Source: Anaerolineae bacterium (GTDB lineage: Bacteria; Chloroflexota; Anaerolineae; Promineifilales; Promineifilaceae). Taken from it: 64,000 bases of DNA. The stretch lies in contig JAMLHW010000002.1 in NCBI GenBank assembly GCA_023954475.1, positions 310,001 through 374,000 of the forward strand, read 5' to 3'. Position numbers and translations under genes: made by a program. Shown piece by piece: positions 48,022-57,301 of this stretch (position 1 is the stretch's first letter; each line of letters starts with the position of its first letter). The notes beneath the pieces are model-generated. The model saw only the letters and a program-made list of their open reading frames with translations, did no database searches and was not told the DNA's origin.

Positions 48022-49278
48022 ATGTCCATGCTTGATACGGCGCAAATTCGAGCGCAATTTCCAGCCCTGCAACAACAAGTAAACGGTCAACCGGCCATAT
48101 TCTTCGATGGTCCGGCTGGGACGCAGTCACCGCAATCTGTCATCGATGCCATGCGCGATTATCTGGCGACCGGCAGCAGCAATCTGGGCGGTGAATTCGT
48201 CGTCAGCCAACGCACAGGCCAGGTTGCTGCGGCGGCGCGGCACGCAATGGCCGATATGCTCAACGCACGTCGCCCGGAAGAGATCAGCTTCGGTCAGAAT
48301 ATGACCAGCCTGACATTTGCCGTTAGCCGTGCCATCGCCCGCACGTGGCAAGCCGGGGACGAAATCATCGTTACGCGACTCGATCACGATGCTAACATTG
48401 CGCCCTGGCTGCTGGCGGCTGAAGACAAAGGTGTGACGGTGCGCTGGCTGGACTTTGATTCGGCCGATTGCACGCTCCAACTCGATACCTTGCCCGACTT
48501 ACTAACCGATAAAACCCGTTTATTGGCGATCACACTGGCTTCAAACGCCGTCGGCTCCATTACCGACATCCGTCGTGCCGTCGACAGCGCCCACGCCAAC
48601 GGGACACTCGTCTACGTCGATTCCGTCCACTACGCGCCACACGGCCTGATCAACGTGCAGGCATTTGACTGCGATTTTCTTGTATGCAGCGCCTATAAAT
48701 TCTACGGGCCGCACACCGGCATTCTCTACGGTAAATACGAGCACATGGCGGCGTTAACTGCGTACAAAGTACGCCCCGCCCCCGCCCTGCCACCCGGCAA
48801 ATGGGAAACCGGTACACAGAGTTTCGAAAGTCTGGCCGGCGTGACCGCAGCCGTCGATTATCTGGCTGGTCTCAGCACGGTAAACGGTGATCGGCGCACG
48901 CGCCTCAGCCAGGCCATGGCAAACATCAACTTGCACGAAACAGCGCTCAGTGAACGCTTTTTGCGCGGTGTAACGTCTATTCCCGGCCTGAAAGTGTACG
49001 GTATTACTGACATTGAGCGGCTCGATGAACGTGCGCCGACATTTGCGATCAGTCTCGAAGGCTACACAGCGGCGGAATTGGCACAGCGATTGGGTGCAAC
49101 CGGTATTTTCGTCTGGGACGGCCACTATTACGCCGTCGCTGTGATGGAACGGCTCGGTCTGCTCGAATCGGGCGGCCTCGTGCGTATCGGTTTTGTCCAT
49201 TACAACACATCGGCCGAAGTTGATCGGCTGCTCGACACGTTGCACGCACTTGCGGCCGAAATTACAGAGATTAACTGA
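48022..49278 (+). CDS. Cysteine desulfurase-like PLP enzyme (class V aminotransferase)
   Basis: This 418-residue protein follows CGGAG. It has the fold of NifS/IscS/Csd, with the PLP-binding Lys in CSAYKFYGPHTG and FDGPAGTQSP at the N-terminus, typical of the 'cysteine desulfurase-like' subfamily TIGR01976. That subfamily lacks a proven desulfurase role. No iron-sulfur assembly genes adjoin it. A -10-like TACAAT lies at 47987-47992. The stop is six bases before the next gene. Confidence 0.87.
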   Translation: MSMLDTAQIRAQFPALQQQVNGQPAIFFDGPAGTQSPQSVIDAMRDYLATGSSNLGGEFVVSQRTGQVAAAARHAMADMLNARRPEEISFGQNMTSLTFAVSRAIARTWQAGDEIIVTRLDHDANIAPWLLAAEDKGVTVRWLDFDSADCTLQLDTLPDLLTDKTRLLAITLASNAVGSITDIRRAVDSAHANGTLVYVDSVHYAPHGLINVQAFDCDFLVCSAYKFYGPHTGILYGKYEHMAALTAYKVRPAPALPPGKWETGTQSFESLAGVTAAVDYLAGLSTVNGDRRTRLSQAMANINLHETALSERFLRGVTSIPGLKVYGITDIERLDERAPTFAISLEGYTAAELAQRLGATGIFVWDGHYYAVAVMERLGLLESGGLVRIGFVHYNTSAEVDRLLDTLHALAAEITEIN

Positions 49279-49283
49279 GATAT

Positions 49284-50195
49284 ATGAGTTCAGACAACAA
49301 ATCTAACAATTCCATCCTGATCATACTGGTAGGCGGCCTGGCAGTTGTGCTGGCGCTGTTGGGCGGTGTACTGCTGTTCGGCGCAGTTGGCGAAACTGAT
49401 CCGGAACCGGTGGCAGCCAATATGGGTGCCGTTTCGGCCGAAGCGGATACAGTGCGTTCGGCCGATTTGCCCCAGGTAAACGCAACCCTGCCCCCACCGG
49501 CCGAACCGACAGACCTGCCGGTAGCGACCGTTACCAATACGCCGATTGCGACCGACACGCCGGTTCCCACAGCAACGCCGCTACCGACCGCTACACCAAC
49601 ACCGGCACCGGTCGTGCAAGCACCTGCAGCAGCCGTTGCCGCGCCAACTGACACGCCTGTGCCGGTTCCGGCCGGCCCATGCCACCTCGCCGAACAAAAC
49701 GGCATGTTACTGATCGATATCGACTCAGCACCGGCGGTTGGCGGCTGGGTATTTGAAAACAGCGCCGCCGGATTCTTTGGCGACGGCTATTACACCTATC
49801 GCGGTGAAGAATCACTGCGTCAACCCAACAATTCTGTACTCAGCTACCCGATTTATATCAACAATCCGGGCGTCTACGAAGTGCACCTCTGGAACTACCA
49901 CGACCACCCGGACACGTCTGAAGGCAACGACGCCTGGCTGCAAATTAGTGGCGGCGTGCGCTCATGGGTGAAAACGTTCTCCGGCTTTCGTGACCAGTGG
50001 AACTGGGACAATCTATTCGAGCCATCACCCGGCAACCACACTGAACCGGTCGTCTCGTTCCCGGCTGCCGGCGCGTATACGCTGGAAGTCACCGGGCGCT
50101 CGCATGGCTTTAGCATCGACCGCATCATAGTCGTGAAACCGGAAATGCTCATTCACGGTCGCAATCCGGATTTACCGCAATCAGGCTGCCAATAA
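49284..50195 (+). CDS. Membrane-anchored beta-sandwich protein, copy 1 of a tandem pair
   Basis: This 303-residue protein has a short cytoplasmic start (MSSDNKSNNS), one membrane helix (about 11-34), a long Thr/Pro/Ala linker (about 40-135) and a C-terminal domain of about 165 residues with GGWVFENS, YYTYRG, YPIYINNPGVYEVHLWNYHDHPD, NDAWLQI and SFPAAGAYTLEVTGRS.GFSIDRI. This pattern resembles galactose-binding/CBM-like domains such as the C-terminal domain of GH115 enzymes, so it may bind carbohydrate outside the cell. The linker holds two TCGGCCGA copies. A closely related copy follows. Confidence 0.78.
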   Translation: MSSDNKSNNSILIILVGGLAVVLALLGGVLLFGAVGETDPEPVAANMGAVSAEADTVRSADLPQVNATLPPPAEPTDLPVATVTNTPIATDTPVPTATPLPTATPTPAPVVQAPAAAVAAPTDTPVPVPAGPCHLAEQNGMLLIDIDSAPAVGGWVFENSAAGFFGDGYYTYRGEESLRQPNNSVLSYPIYINNPGVYEVHLWNYHDHPDTSEGNDAWLQISGGVRSWVKTFSGFRDQWNWDNLFEPSPGNHTEPVVSFPAAGAYTLEVTGRSHGFSIDRIIVVKPEMLIHGRNPDLPQSGCQ

Positions 50196-50272
50196 TCGGC
50201 CGAAATAGCAAACGGGTCAGAAACCAGTTTTTTCAGACAGGCATGACTATTTTCGGTCGATAATTTTTCTCT

Positions 50273-51184
50273 ATGACCAACGATCACCATTCCAACAATA
50301 CGATCTTGCTTGTGCTCGTCGGCGGTCTGGCAGTTGTGCTGGCATTGCTCGGCGGTTTGCTGCTTTTTGGCGATCTGGGCCAATCAGACCCGGAGCCAAA
50401 AGCAGAAACAACTGTTGCTTCGGCCGAAAATGTGCCAAAATCGGCCGAAGTCACGCAACCGCCTGCCACCCTCCCACCGCCACCACAACCGACGCTGGCA
50501 GCCGTAGCCACAGCAACGAACACGCCGATAGCCACTGCGACGCCGTTGCCGACCGCAACGCCACTACCGACCGACACGCCAACACCGGCTCCTGTCGCAC
50601 AAGCACCGGTCGCCGCCGTCGCGCCCACAGACACACCGATTCCGCCAACACCGACAGCAGTCGGACCATGCACACTAGCTGAACAAAACGGTATGCTCAT
50701 TATCGACGTCGAAGCGGCAGCACCTGCCGGTGGCTGGCAATTCGAAAACAGCGCGCCCGGCCACATCGGATCAGGCTACTACACCTATCGCGGTGCTGAG
50801 TCACTTGGCAGTCCCGGCGGTACAGCACTTACCTATCCGATCTTCATCAACAATCCTGGCTTGTATCAGGTGCGCATTCACAATTATCACGACCACCCCA
50901 ACAGCACCGAAGCGAACGATGCCTGGCTGCAAATCAGCGGTGTGCAAAGCTGGATCAAGACATGGTCGGGCGAACGGGCGTTGTGGAACTGGGGCAATAA
51001 TTTCGAATTGTCACCAGACAATCACACCGGCCCGGAAGTCACTTTCCCCGTCGCTGGCGCGTATACCCTGCAACTTGCCGGACGGTCACCCGGTTTTAGC
51101 GTCGATCGCGTCCTCATCGTGACGCCCGATCAATTCATCGCCGGTACTAACCAGGCCTTGCCGCAATCTCCATGCCAGCCATGA
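50273..51184 (+). CDS. Membrane-anchored beta-sandwich protein, copy 2 of a tandem pair
   Basis: It has the same length and plan as the gene before it: NNTILLVLVGGLAVVLALLGG helix (about 8-32), Thr/Pro linker with two TCGGCCGA copies, and the same C-terminal domain (GGWQFENS, YYTYRG, YPIFINNPG, NDAWLQI, GFSVDRV). The membrane helix is nearly identical while the linker and domain have drifted, as after an old tandem duplication. The stop overlaps the UbiA start by four bases (ATGA). Confidence 0.78.
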   Translation: MTNDHHSNNTILLVLVGGLAVVLALLGGLLLFGDLGQSDPEPKAETTVASAENVPKSAEVTQPPATLPPPPQPTLAAVATATNTPIATATPLPTATPLPTDTPTPAPVAQAPVAAVAPTDTPIPPTPTAVGPCTLAEQNGMLIIDVEAAAPAGGWQFENSAPGHIGSGYYTYRGAESLGSPGGTALTYPIFINNPGLYQVRIHNYHDHPNSTEANDAWLQISGVQSWIKTWSGERALWNWGNNFELSPDNHTGPEVTFPVAGAYTLQLAGRSPGFSVDRVLIVTPDQFIAGTNQALPQSPCQP

Positions 51185-52059
51185 CGCCCACGACAACCAC
51201 ACGGCTGCGATTGCGTGACATCTCGCTCTTGCTGTTCAACCATGCCGATGCGTGGATTGTGACGCTGGTTGTCGTGTTGATGGCGCTACTCATTCACAAT
51301 GCGGTGACGTGGCCCAATCTCTATTTGATGATAGGCATTACAGTTGGCTACTGGCTGGCATTTGCCATGAATGACTACTACGATGCCCCACATGACGCGC
51401 TAGAACCATCGAAGGCGGCACGCAACTTCTTCGTCCGGGCCCATCCGGGTAAACTGCTTATCGGCAGCGTCATTGCTGTTCTCGCTGTGCTACTGTTTCC
51501 GGCGTTCGCGCAATTTGGCTTGCCGGGCATTTTGGTGGTGGCTGTGTCACTATTTTTCATGTGGGCTTATTCGGCCGAACCGCTGCGTCTCAAATCCCGA
51601 CCCGGGCTCGATCTACTCACTCATATCGTATTTGTCGAAACGTACCCATATGTAGCAACCTTGTTTTTGATCGGTGCGGCATGGTTGCAAGTCGACAGCG
51701 TCGTCGTCGTTTGTGCCATGCTGGCATCCCTGACCGCGCAACTGGAACAACAAATTCGCGATTATGATGTGGACATTCAAAGTGGACGCACATTCACGAC
51801 TGTGGTCGGCATTCCTGCCAGCGCGCGCCTGCTGCGGTTGGCTACGGTCGCATTGATCATCATAGCGACTATTTTTCTGCTCAACGGCACGATCCCCCTG
51901 GTTTTTCTACCGGTAGCATTGATTCCACTGCCGGCCCTGCTGCACCGGCTCATCCGTGAACCGGGCGCGCCGCGTTCGCAACGCTACGTGCACGTAGCCG
52001 TGATCATGGGCGTTCTTTACGCACTGTTTGTGCTTGGATATGTTTTGATGAGTGCGTAA
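51181..52059 (+). CDS. UbiA-family prenyltransferase-like membrane protein
   Basis: The start at 51181 uses the ATGA overlap with the preceding stop (292 residues); an ATG three codons earlier is also possible. It has eight or nine membrane helices. The two polyprenyl-diphosphate-binding Asp motifs are NDYYDAPHD (64-72) and DYDVDIQSG (second cytoplasmic loop). These enzymes join a prenyl chain to an aromatic or sugar acceptor within the membrane (quinones, haem O, chlorophylls, decaprenyl-phosphoribose). The acceptor is unknown, and coupling to sugar-binding-like proteins is unexpected. Confidence 0.8.
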   Translation: MTPTTTTRLRLRDISLLLFNHADAWIVTLVVVLMALLIHNAVTWPNLYLMIGITVGYWLAFAMNDYYDAPHDALEPSKAARNFFVRAHPGKLLIGSVIAVLAVLLFPAFAQFGLPGILVVAVSLFFMWAYSAEPLRLKSRPGLDLLTHIVFVETYPYVATLFLIGAAWLQVDSVVVVCAMLASLTAQLEQQIRDYDVDIQSGRTFTTVVGIPASARLLRLATVALIIIATIFLLNGTIPLVFLPVALIPLPALLHRLIREPGAPRSQRYVHVAVIMGVLYALFVLGYVLMSA

Positions 52060-52085
52060 ACCGAGGGAATTGTGGCTGAAGGTGC

Positions 52086-52478
52086 TCACCCGACGTAACT
52101 GCCGACCACAGCGCGACCCAGCCGCGTTCCGAGCCAGTAGGAGCGTGTCAAAAGCATTGTGAGTGCACCGGCCGAATCGATCAAGACATCTGTAAAGCGT
52201 CCATTGCGGCCAACTACGGTGGTTTGGTGCAGTTCATCGCTCACGGCATAAACAAAGGACAATGCAAAGGCAGCCCACGGATTACGTGTTGCCCGCAGTG
52301 CCAGCACATAAAACAGCGCGTAGGCAGCAAAATGTCCGGCCTTCTTGATGAATATATCCCATGCGCCAAATTGCGGAACCGACGTGCTAGCCTGACCCGA
52401 TACAACAAAAATCGCTGCCATCCAGAGCAGGAGTGGCAGCCAACGGTATACGAGCGAGCGGAGTTTAGATGGCTTCAT
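52086..52478 (-). CDS. VanZ-family membrane protein
   Basis: This 130-residue protein has about four helices with the VanZ pattern: KAGHFAAYALFYVLAL and SDELHQTTVVGRNGRFTDVLIDSAGA (conserved Lys-x-x-His and Glu-x-x-Q). VanZ proteins modestly raise teicoplanin resistance in enterococci, but most chromosomal ones have no known function. The ATG follows the stop of the substrate-binding protein directly (TAAATG), so the two are translated as a pair. Confidence 0.85.
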   Translation of the reverse strand: MKPSKLRSLVYRWLPLLLWMAAIFVVSGQASTSVPQFGAWDIFIKKAGHFAAYALFYVLALRATRNPWAAFALSFVYAVSDELHQTTVVGRNGRFTDVLIDSAGALTMLLTRSYWLGTRLGRAVVGSYVG

Positions 52479-54197
52479 TTACTGCTCGGGACAATTGACA
52501 GCGACTTCGCGCGTAGCGATTGTCCAATCAGGTAAGGTACGATAGCGGTCGCGCGGCGTGTTGATCAAACCAATTTCGGCCGAATTGACCACATCACTCA
52601 ACCCATAACTGGAAACATATTGCAGGAGTGTGTAGGCAGGCAGGGCTTGATCATACCACCTGAGAAAATCCCCATACACTTGCTGGCGTTCTTCTGACGG
52701 CCATATACGGCGACCGTCTTCCAGCGCTTCACTAGCCTGACGCGAATTCCACCCAGCGTAATTCTGACCGCGCACAATCGCTTCCTGACTCCAAAAATCA
52801 TATAAATCGGGATCCGCAGGTGGACGCACATCGACCAGCGCCAGTTCAAATGCCCGGTTTTGCAATGCCACGGCTAAATCATCGCCGGATAAAGCCGTTT
52901 GCGTCACGCTTATTCCAATTTCGCGCAGCGACGCCACAATTGCAGCGCCAAGCGCCTGATGCACAGCCGTATCGGAAGTAAGCAGGCGCAAAGTCAAGGG
53001 AACCGGTGTCTCGGATTCGGCAGATTGGACACGCGTCGCACTACCAGACAGCCACGGCCACCCCGCTTCGTCGAGCAGTTGTCCAGCTGCAGCGGCATCC
53101 GGCACAAAGGCCGTTACGCCGGGCCGGTACGCCAGCGAAGTCGGCAAATACGGGCCGTCGAGCAACAACGCCTGCCCATTCAACGTTGCGTCAATCAACG
53201 CCGACCGATCCAGTGATAGTGCTACCGCTTCACGCAAACGGTTGTCAGCCGTTACAGTCGGCTCAAATGAATTCACATTAAACAACAACTGCGCGTAGCG
53301 CGGTTCGGCCGATGTGTAGAGTCGCATGCCCGGCAGCGCTGCGATTTCGGGCAAGGCTTCACGCGAAACAGTAGTCATTGCCTGGATTTCGCCAGCCAGG
53401 TACGCATCGATTAATGCCGTATCATCTCGGTAGAAGTGCAAGTCGATGGCATCCAGCGCAATATCCCACACGTCGGGATTGGCTTCAAGGCGCAAATGGC
53501 CGTCACGGGACCAATTGCTGCCTTCAGCCACACGCAAAGGGCCGGTTCCGACTGGAGCAGCGTTAAAGGCCGTAGTCGTCAAATCGGCCGAATTGACGTT
53601 TTGCAATAAATGGGCAGGCGTGATACCGCGTGTCGTCAGTTCCATGAATGGACTATACGGCTGCGGCAGCACAAACTCAACCGTGCGCACGCCCGTAGCC
53701 GTCATCTGCACCGGCTGCCAGGAACGTGCTAAAACCGGATCACCGGGAAAATCATCCGCTTGCATCAGGCCGTACGTAAAAATAACATCGGCGGCAGTGA
53801 CAGGCTCACCATCATGCCAGCGGGCATCTTCGCGCAATGTAAATGTGACACGGGTTCCATCCTCACTAACAACCCAACTCTCAGCCAGTGCCGGTTCCAG
53901 TTCACCTTGCGCATTGTAGCGCGTCAAACCATCAAAAATGAGTGCAACAATCTGGGAGTCAACCGGATTGGCGTCGGCTAATAGCGGGTTGGGATATTGT
54001 GGTGAACCAACCAATCCCTCGCTTAGAACACCACCGGGAGCAGCTACGAGCATGGTGCAGGCACCATTTTCCACAACGACCGGTGTCGCAACCGGTTCCA
54101 CTTCAGGTTCCGGAGGCCGCTGAACAGCAAGTAATGCAGCCACCAGGATGAAGCAAACAACCGCTAATGCAATTTGCCAGCGCATAGAAGAGCGCAT
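52479..54197 (-). CDS. Peptide/nickel-type ABC substrate-binding protein (SBP_bac_5), orphan
   Basis: This 572-residue protein has an N-terminal membrane helix (about 7-25) that serves as anchor or signal; there is no lipobox Cys. The SBP_bac_5 features are present: LVGSPQYPNPLLA, QIVALIFDGLTRYNAQGELEPALAESW, RWHDGEPVTAADVIFTY and the two-lobe length. It binds oligopeptides or similar ligands outside the membrane. No permease or ATPase gene is next to it, so it must serve a transporter elsewhere or act as a sensor. VanZ follows without a gap. Confidence 0.9.
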   Translation of the reverse strand: MRSSMRWQIALAVVCFILVAALLAVQRPPEPEVEPVATPVVVENGACTMLVAAPGGVLSEGLVGSPQYPNPLLADANPVDSQIVALIFDGLTRYNAQGELEPALAESWVVSEDGTRVTFTLREDARWHDGEPVTAADVIFTYGLMQADDFPGDPVLARSWQPVQMTATGVRTVEFVLPQPYSPFMELTTRGITPAHLLQNVNSADLTTTAFNAAPVGTGPLRVAEGSNWSRDGHLRLEANPDVWDIALDAIDLHFYRDDTALIDAYLAGEIQAMTTVSREALPEIAALPGMRLYTSAEPRYAQLLFNVNSFEPTVTADNRLREAVALSLDRSALIDATLNGQALLLDGPYLPTSLAYRPGVTAFVPDAAAAGQLLDEAGWPWLSGSATRVQSAESETPVPLTLRLLTSDTAVHQALGAAIVASLREIGISVTQTALSGDDLAVALQNRAFELALVDVRPPADPDLYDFWSQEAIVRGQNYAGWNSRQASEALEDGRRIWPSEERQQVYGDFLRWYDQALPAYTLLQYVSSYGLSDVVNSAEIGLINTPRDRYRTLPDWTIATREVAVNCPEQ

Positions 54198-54222
54198 CTC
54201 TGGAATAATAGGTGGAGAAGGT

Positions 54223-54244
54223 AAAAACGGAAGAGGGTTCCGTT
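54223..54244 (-). terminator. Intrinsic terminator of secG
   Basis: On the minus strand AACGGAA, loop CCCTC, TTCCGTT and a short T run (TTTTT counting the stem end). It lies 25 bases beyond the secG stop. Confidence 0.65.
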
Positions 54245-54269
54245 CTCTACAGGTGGTCGCTGCCCCCTG

Positions 54270-54509
54270 TTAAAATCCCCAAAGGAAAAATGTGAAGAGT
54301 GTGTTGATGAAAAACACTACCATGAAGATGATTGTAACCCGGTGCATTAATGCCTCAACACCACGGCGCGTGCGCACCTGTGCCTCACCACCACCGCCCC
54401 CGAGAAAACCGCCCAGGTCAGCGCCTTTCGATTGCGTCAAGACCAAAACGATGATGACGATAGCCAGAATAATCTCAATAATGCCGAATGCGAGATCAAT
54501 TGTGTTCAT
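54270..54509 (-). CDS. secG: Preprotein translocase subunit SecG
   Basis: The 79-residue protein has two membrane helices (about 5-25 and 55-76) joined by the conserved TQSKGADLGGFLGGGGG loop. SecG helps SecYEG and SecA push proteins across the membrane. AAGAGG lies before the ATG. Confidence 0.95.
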   Translation of the reverse strand: MNTIDLAFGIIEIILAIVIIVLVLTQSKGADLGGFLGGGGGEAQVRTRRGVEALMHRVTIIFMVVFFINTLFTFFLWGF

Positions 54510-54802
54510 TAAGTAGCCTCTTGCTTTTCCGGCAGCGCAGCACCGGTTTGTTTGTCACGTATGTTCCGGCATGGCTTCGGCCGAAATCAATTCGTCGAGC
54601 ACACCGACGGGAAATTATAACAGCCGCACCCAACCCCGTCGAATTGTATCCACCATTTCCATAACGGAGATTAAGATCGCGCAAGTAACCACCTGGATTG
54701 GCACAACAATGGCCAGACAACTCGGTGGCGACAAACGCAACCTCCTGGCAAAGACAACGCGCGATCATTGATTTTTGCTGCTCTTGACAGACCACAGTAA
54801 AT
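54510..54802. other. Divergent intergenic region between secG and the ABC transporter
   Basis: A minus-strand TATAAT (54614-54619) is the probable secG -10, about 105 bases before its ATG. One TCGGCCGA is at 54577. The short open frames across this gap have no Shine-Dalgarno and are not called. A perfect TTGACA at 54784-54789 has no matching -10 at the right distance. Confidence 0.45.
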
Positions 54803-54832
54803 TTGTTGGCGATCATGACCGTGTGGTAAACT
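54803..54832 (+). promoter_or_regulatory. Promoter of the two-gene ABC transporter
   Basis: TTGTTG (54803-54808) and TAAACT (54827-54832), 18 bases apart, 35 bases ahead of the GTG start at 54868. Confidence 0.4.
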
Positions 54833-54867
54833 TCAACAGCACTGCATTCACGGGAGCAAAACTACCT

Positions 54868-55743
54868 GTGCTCGAAGTCAAAAACGTCACCAAACGATTT
54901 TTCAATCTCGTTGCCCTTAACGACGTATCATTGCAAATCCCACGTGGAGAAGTTGTTGGTATTCTGGGACCAAACGGTGCGGGTAAATCAACGCTGTTCA
55001 AAATCATCAGTGGCATTCTCAATCCTGACGGCGGTTTTGTCCGTCCCATCGGCCCAGCCTGGCCGGCCATCGCCTACAAACCTGATCGCCTCCATTTTCC
55101 AAGTCAGATGCGTGTGCGGGAGTATCTCATTTTGACCAGTCGCGTTTGCGATGTGCCGCAGCGAAAGGCAAAAACGGCAGTGGATAATGCACTCGACCTG
55201 GTTAACTTAACGTATGCGGCCGAAAAACGGGTAGCGACTTTGTCCAAAGGAATGCGTCAGCGGCTTGGGTTGGCACAAACGCTGATTGGCAATGCACCGC
55301 TGCTGTTACTCGATGAGCCATCCAATGGACTGGATCCGGAAGGGCAAATCGAGATTCAAGGTGTCATTAAAGCGCTGCATGCAGCGGGCAAAACCGTACT
55401 CCTCAGTTCGCATCAGTTGCAGGAAGTCACCGACATTTGCACCCAACTTATCATCCTCAACAATGGCACAATTCGCTATCGCAGCAGTATGGAAGCTGCA
55501 CTGGCGACGCGTCCGCATGTCACCATTGAAGTTGATCGCGATCTATTCGCGATCACATCGGCTTTGCAGCACTTACATTCAGACATTACTGTTGATGAAA
55601 AAAAGGTGTTTTTGCACGATGATGCGATTGCCTTGCGCCGCCGCATATTGACGCTGCTGCTAGGGGCGGGGTACGATGTGGTGCATGTGGAGCAGCAACG
55701 CACAACCTTGGCCGAAATCTACTCAAAGGCGATCAACGAATGA
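54868..55743 (+). CDS. ABC transporter ATP-binding protein (CcmA/NatA type)
   Basis: The GTG at 54868, with CGGGAG upstream and the promoter just before, is preferred to the open frame that extends to 54775, which would start ahead of the promoter. It has 291 residues. Walker A GPNGAGKST, signature LSKGMRQRLG, Walker B LLLLDEPSNGLDPEG, and a C-terminal domain of about 80 residues typical of exporters that pair with a separate membrane protein. It overlaps the permease gene by four bases (ATGA). Substrate unknown. Confidence 0.9.
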   Translation: MLEVKNVTKRFFNLVALNDVSLQIPRGEVVGILGPNGAGKSTLFKIISGILNPDGGFVRPIGPAWPAIAYKPDRLHFPSQMRVREYLILTSRVCDVPQRKAKTAVDNALDLVNLTYAAEKRVATLSKGMRQRLGLAQTLIGNAPLLLLDEPSNGLDPEGQIEIQGVIKALHAAGKTVLLSSHQLQEVTDICTQLIILNNGTIRYRSSMEAALATRPHVTIEVDRDLFAITSALQHLHSDITVDEKKVFLHDDAIALRRRILTLLLGAGYDVVHVEQQRTTLAEIYSKAINE

Positions 55744-56576
55744 TGAGTCGCATTATTGCGCTGACGGGCTATTTGCTGCGCAACGTCGTGTTGTCGGTAG
55801 CTGGTGTGTTGTACATCTTGTCAATCATACCGATGCTGATTTGGTTTTTTCCGTTTGGGCAAAGAACTCCGGAACTGTCGTATTTCATTACGTTGATCGC
55901 CATTTATGGTGCCATTCTGATTTTCCTGGTGACTTTGACCATTGCCGGACGTGCCAATCAAGCAGCCAGCTATGCTTTGATCGTGCGGTTACCAAGTCGG
56001 GTTGAGTATTTGGTGGCGGTGCTGCTCGCCGCTATCGTGTTTGCGACGGCAATCCAGACTGGATTGGCGGTAATTGTTCTGTTACAACCGGCGGGCCCGG
56101 AAGCCAGTTTCGGCCGATTATTGGAAATTCCACCACTGTGGCTATCGATCAACATCTTCATGGCAGTGCTGGCTTTGCATGCCACTGACTTCGTCATGTC
56201 CAACTGGTCGCGGGTAATCGTATTTGGACTCCTCACGATTCTGCTCTTCACGCAAAGCGTCAATGCACGCACATTGTCATGGTTTTCGACCCGCTTAAGC
56301 ATAATGGCTCAGTTCTTTGCGCGGCAAGGCATGCTGGGCTTAACGCAATTCTTCAATAACGCGTCAGGCTGGGTCACCGACAGCGGCGGCGGTTTCTTCA
56401 GTCAGGTCATCGGCTTTATTTTCTGGCCTTTTCGCGCGATGTCGGACGCGGTGAAAACAGGATCATTTGACAGCGCTCAGGCGCTTGCTCCAGCGATTGT
56501 GCTGCTTTACGCAACCATTTTGTTTATGATTGCATCTGATTTGTTTGCCAATAAGGATCTACATTTTGTAGAGTGA
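55740..56576 (+). CDS. ABC transporter membrane subunit
   Basis: The 278-residue protein has about six hydrophobic segments and no sequence signature beyond that. It is assigned by the ATGA overlap with the ATPase gene and the usual two-gene layout of ABC-2-like exporters. A homodimer of this protein plus two ATPases would form the transporter. Confidence 0.78.
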   Translation: MMSRIIALTGYLLRNVVLSVAGVLYILSIIPMLIWFFPFGQRTPELSYFITLIAIYGAILIFLVTLTIAGRANQAASYALIVRLPSRVEYLVAVLLAAIVFATAIQTGLAVIVLLQPAGPEASFGRLLEIPPLWLSINIFMAVLALHATDFVMSNWSRVIVFGLLTILLFTQSVNARTLSWFSTRLSIMAQFFARQGMLGLTQFFNNASGWVTDSGGGFFSQVIGFIFWPFRAMSDAVKTGSFDSAQALAPAIVLLYATILFMIASDLFANKDLHFVE

Positions 56577-56634
56577 TGCATTCAAACAAGCAACTGTTCG
56601 GTATCGAGCTTGAGGCAAAACGGCATCCCCAACG

Positions 56635-57201
56635 CTAATCAAACATATCATCTTCACTATCATCATCAGCGAATGGAAAGAATCGCCGATTCAGAAATGC
56701 GATGAGGGTAGTGGCTTCGGCCGAATTTAGTCCCTGACCAAACAAGTGATGGTGTGCCTTGCCGTATTGAAACGCCGGGCAATTGTGTTTCTCGTGAAGA
56801 TAAAATGGCGACATGTAACGCATATCGTACGCATCACTCAGACCACGCACGACGGCTTGTCGCACAACGGCGAACCGGTCCTGATTGATGAACAGCGTTT
56901 CTTCATAAGCCACACTGAACAGCCAGCCACGCCACACCGTTCGGCCGACATAGCGCACCCACAACACCAGCCACACGATGACAATCAGATACCACGTAAA
57001 CAGATATCCAAAGGAAAGTTGAACCGTGGTCGGCAGCAGAGGACGGACAAGAAAATAGATCGTGACACCCAGCATCACAACCCAGATAACCAACAAAACA
57101 GAATAGAACAGTACCAGCGCCGATCGGCGATTGACCGGCAGCGTCACAGTCAAAAATTCGTCGTCTTCACTGAACTCAATACGGGTGTTTTCAAGACGCA
57201 T
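56635..57201 (-). CDS. Hypothetical membrane protein, 188 residues
   Basis: It has two close membrane helices (about 27-50 and 63-85) after a short cytoplasmic start that looks like a beta-strand pair (TRIEFSEDDEFLTVTLPV). The cytoplasmic part resembles a PH-like fold, with the phrase YEETLFINQDRFAVVRQAV..GLSDAYDMRYM. The C-terminus is acidic (FADDDSEDDMFD). Not a known family to me. A TATAAT lies upstream on the minus strand near 57230. Confidence 0.65.
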   Translation of the reverse strand: MRLENTRIEFSEDDEFLTVTLPVNRRSALVLFYSVLLVIWVVMLGVTIYFLVRPLLPTTVQLSFGYLFTWYLIVIVWLVLWVRYVGRTVWRGWLFSVAYEETLFINQDRFAVVRQAVVRGLSDAYDMRYMSPFYLHEKHNCPAFQYGKAHHHLFGQGLNSAEATTLIAFLNRRFFPFADDDSEDDMFD

Positions 57202-57301
57202 AGCTTAGGCAATGGTGCCGCTTCTCATTATAAAATCCACATTTGAACTGAGTGCGGATTATACGATCAATGTTGTCCAAAGCTCAACCACGCGTAAGAT
57301 A

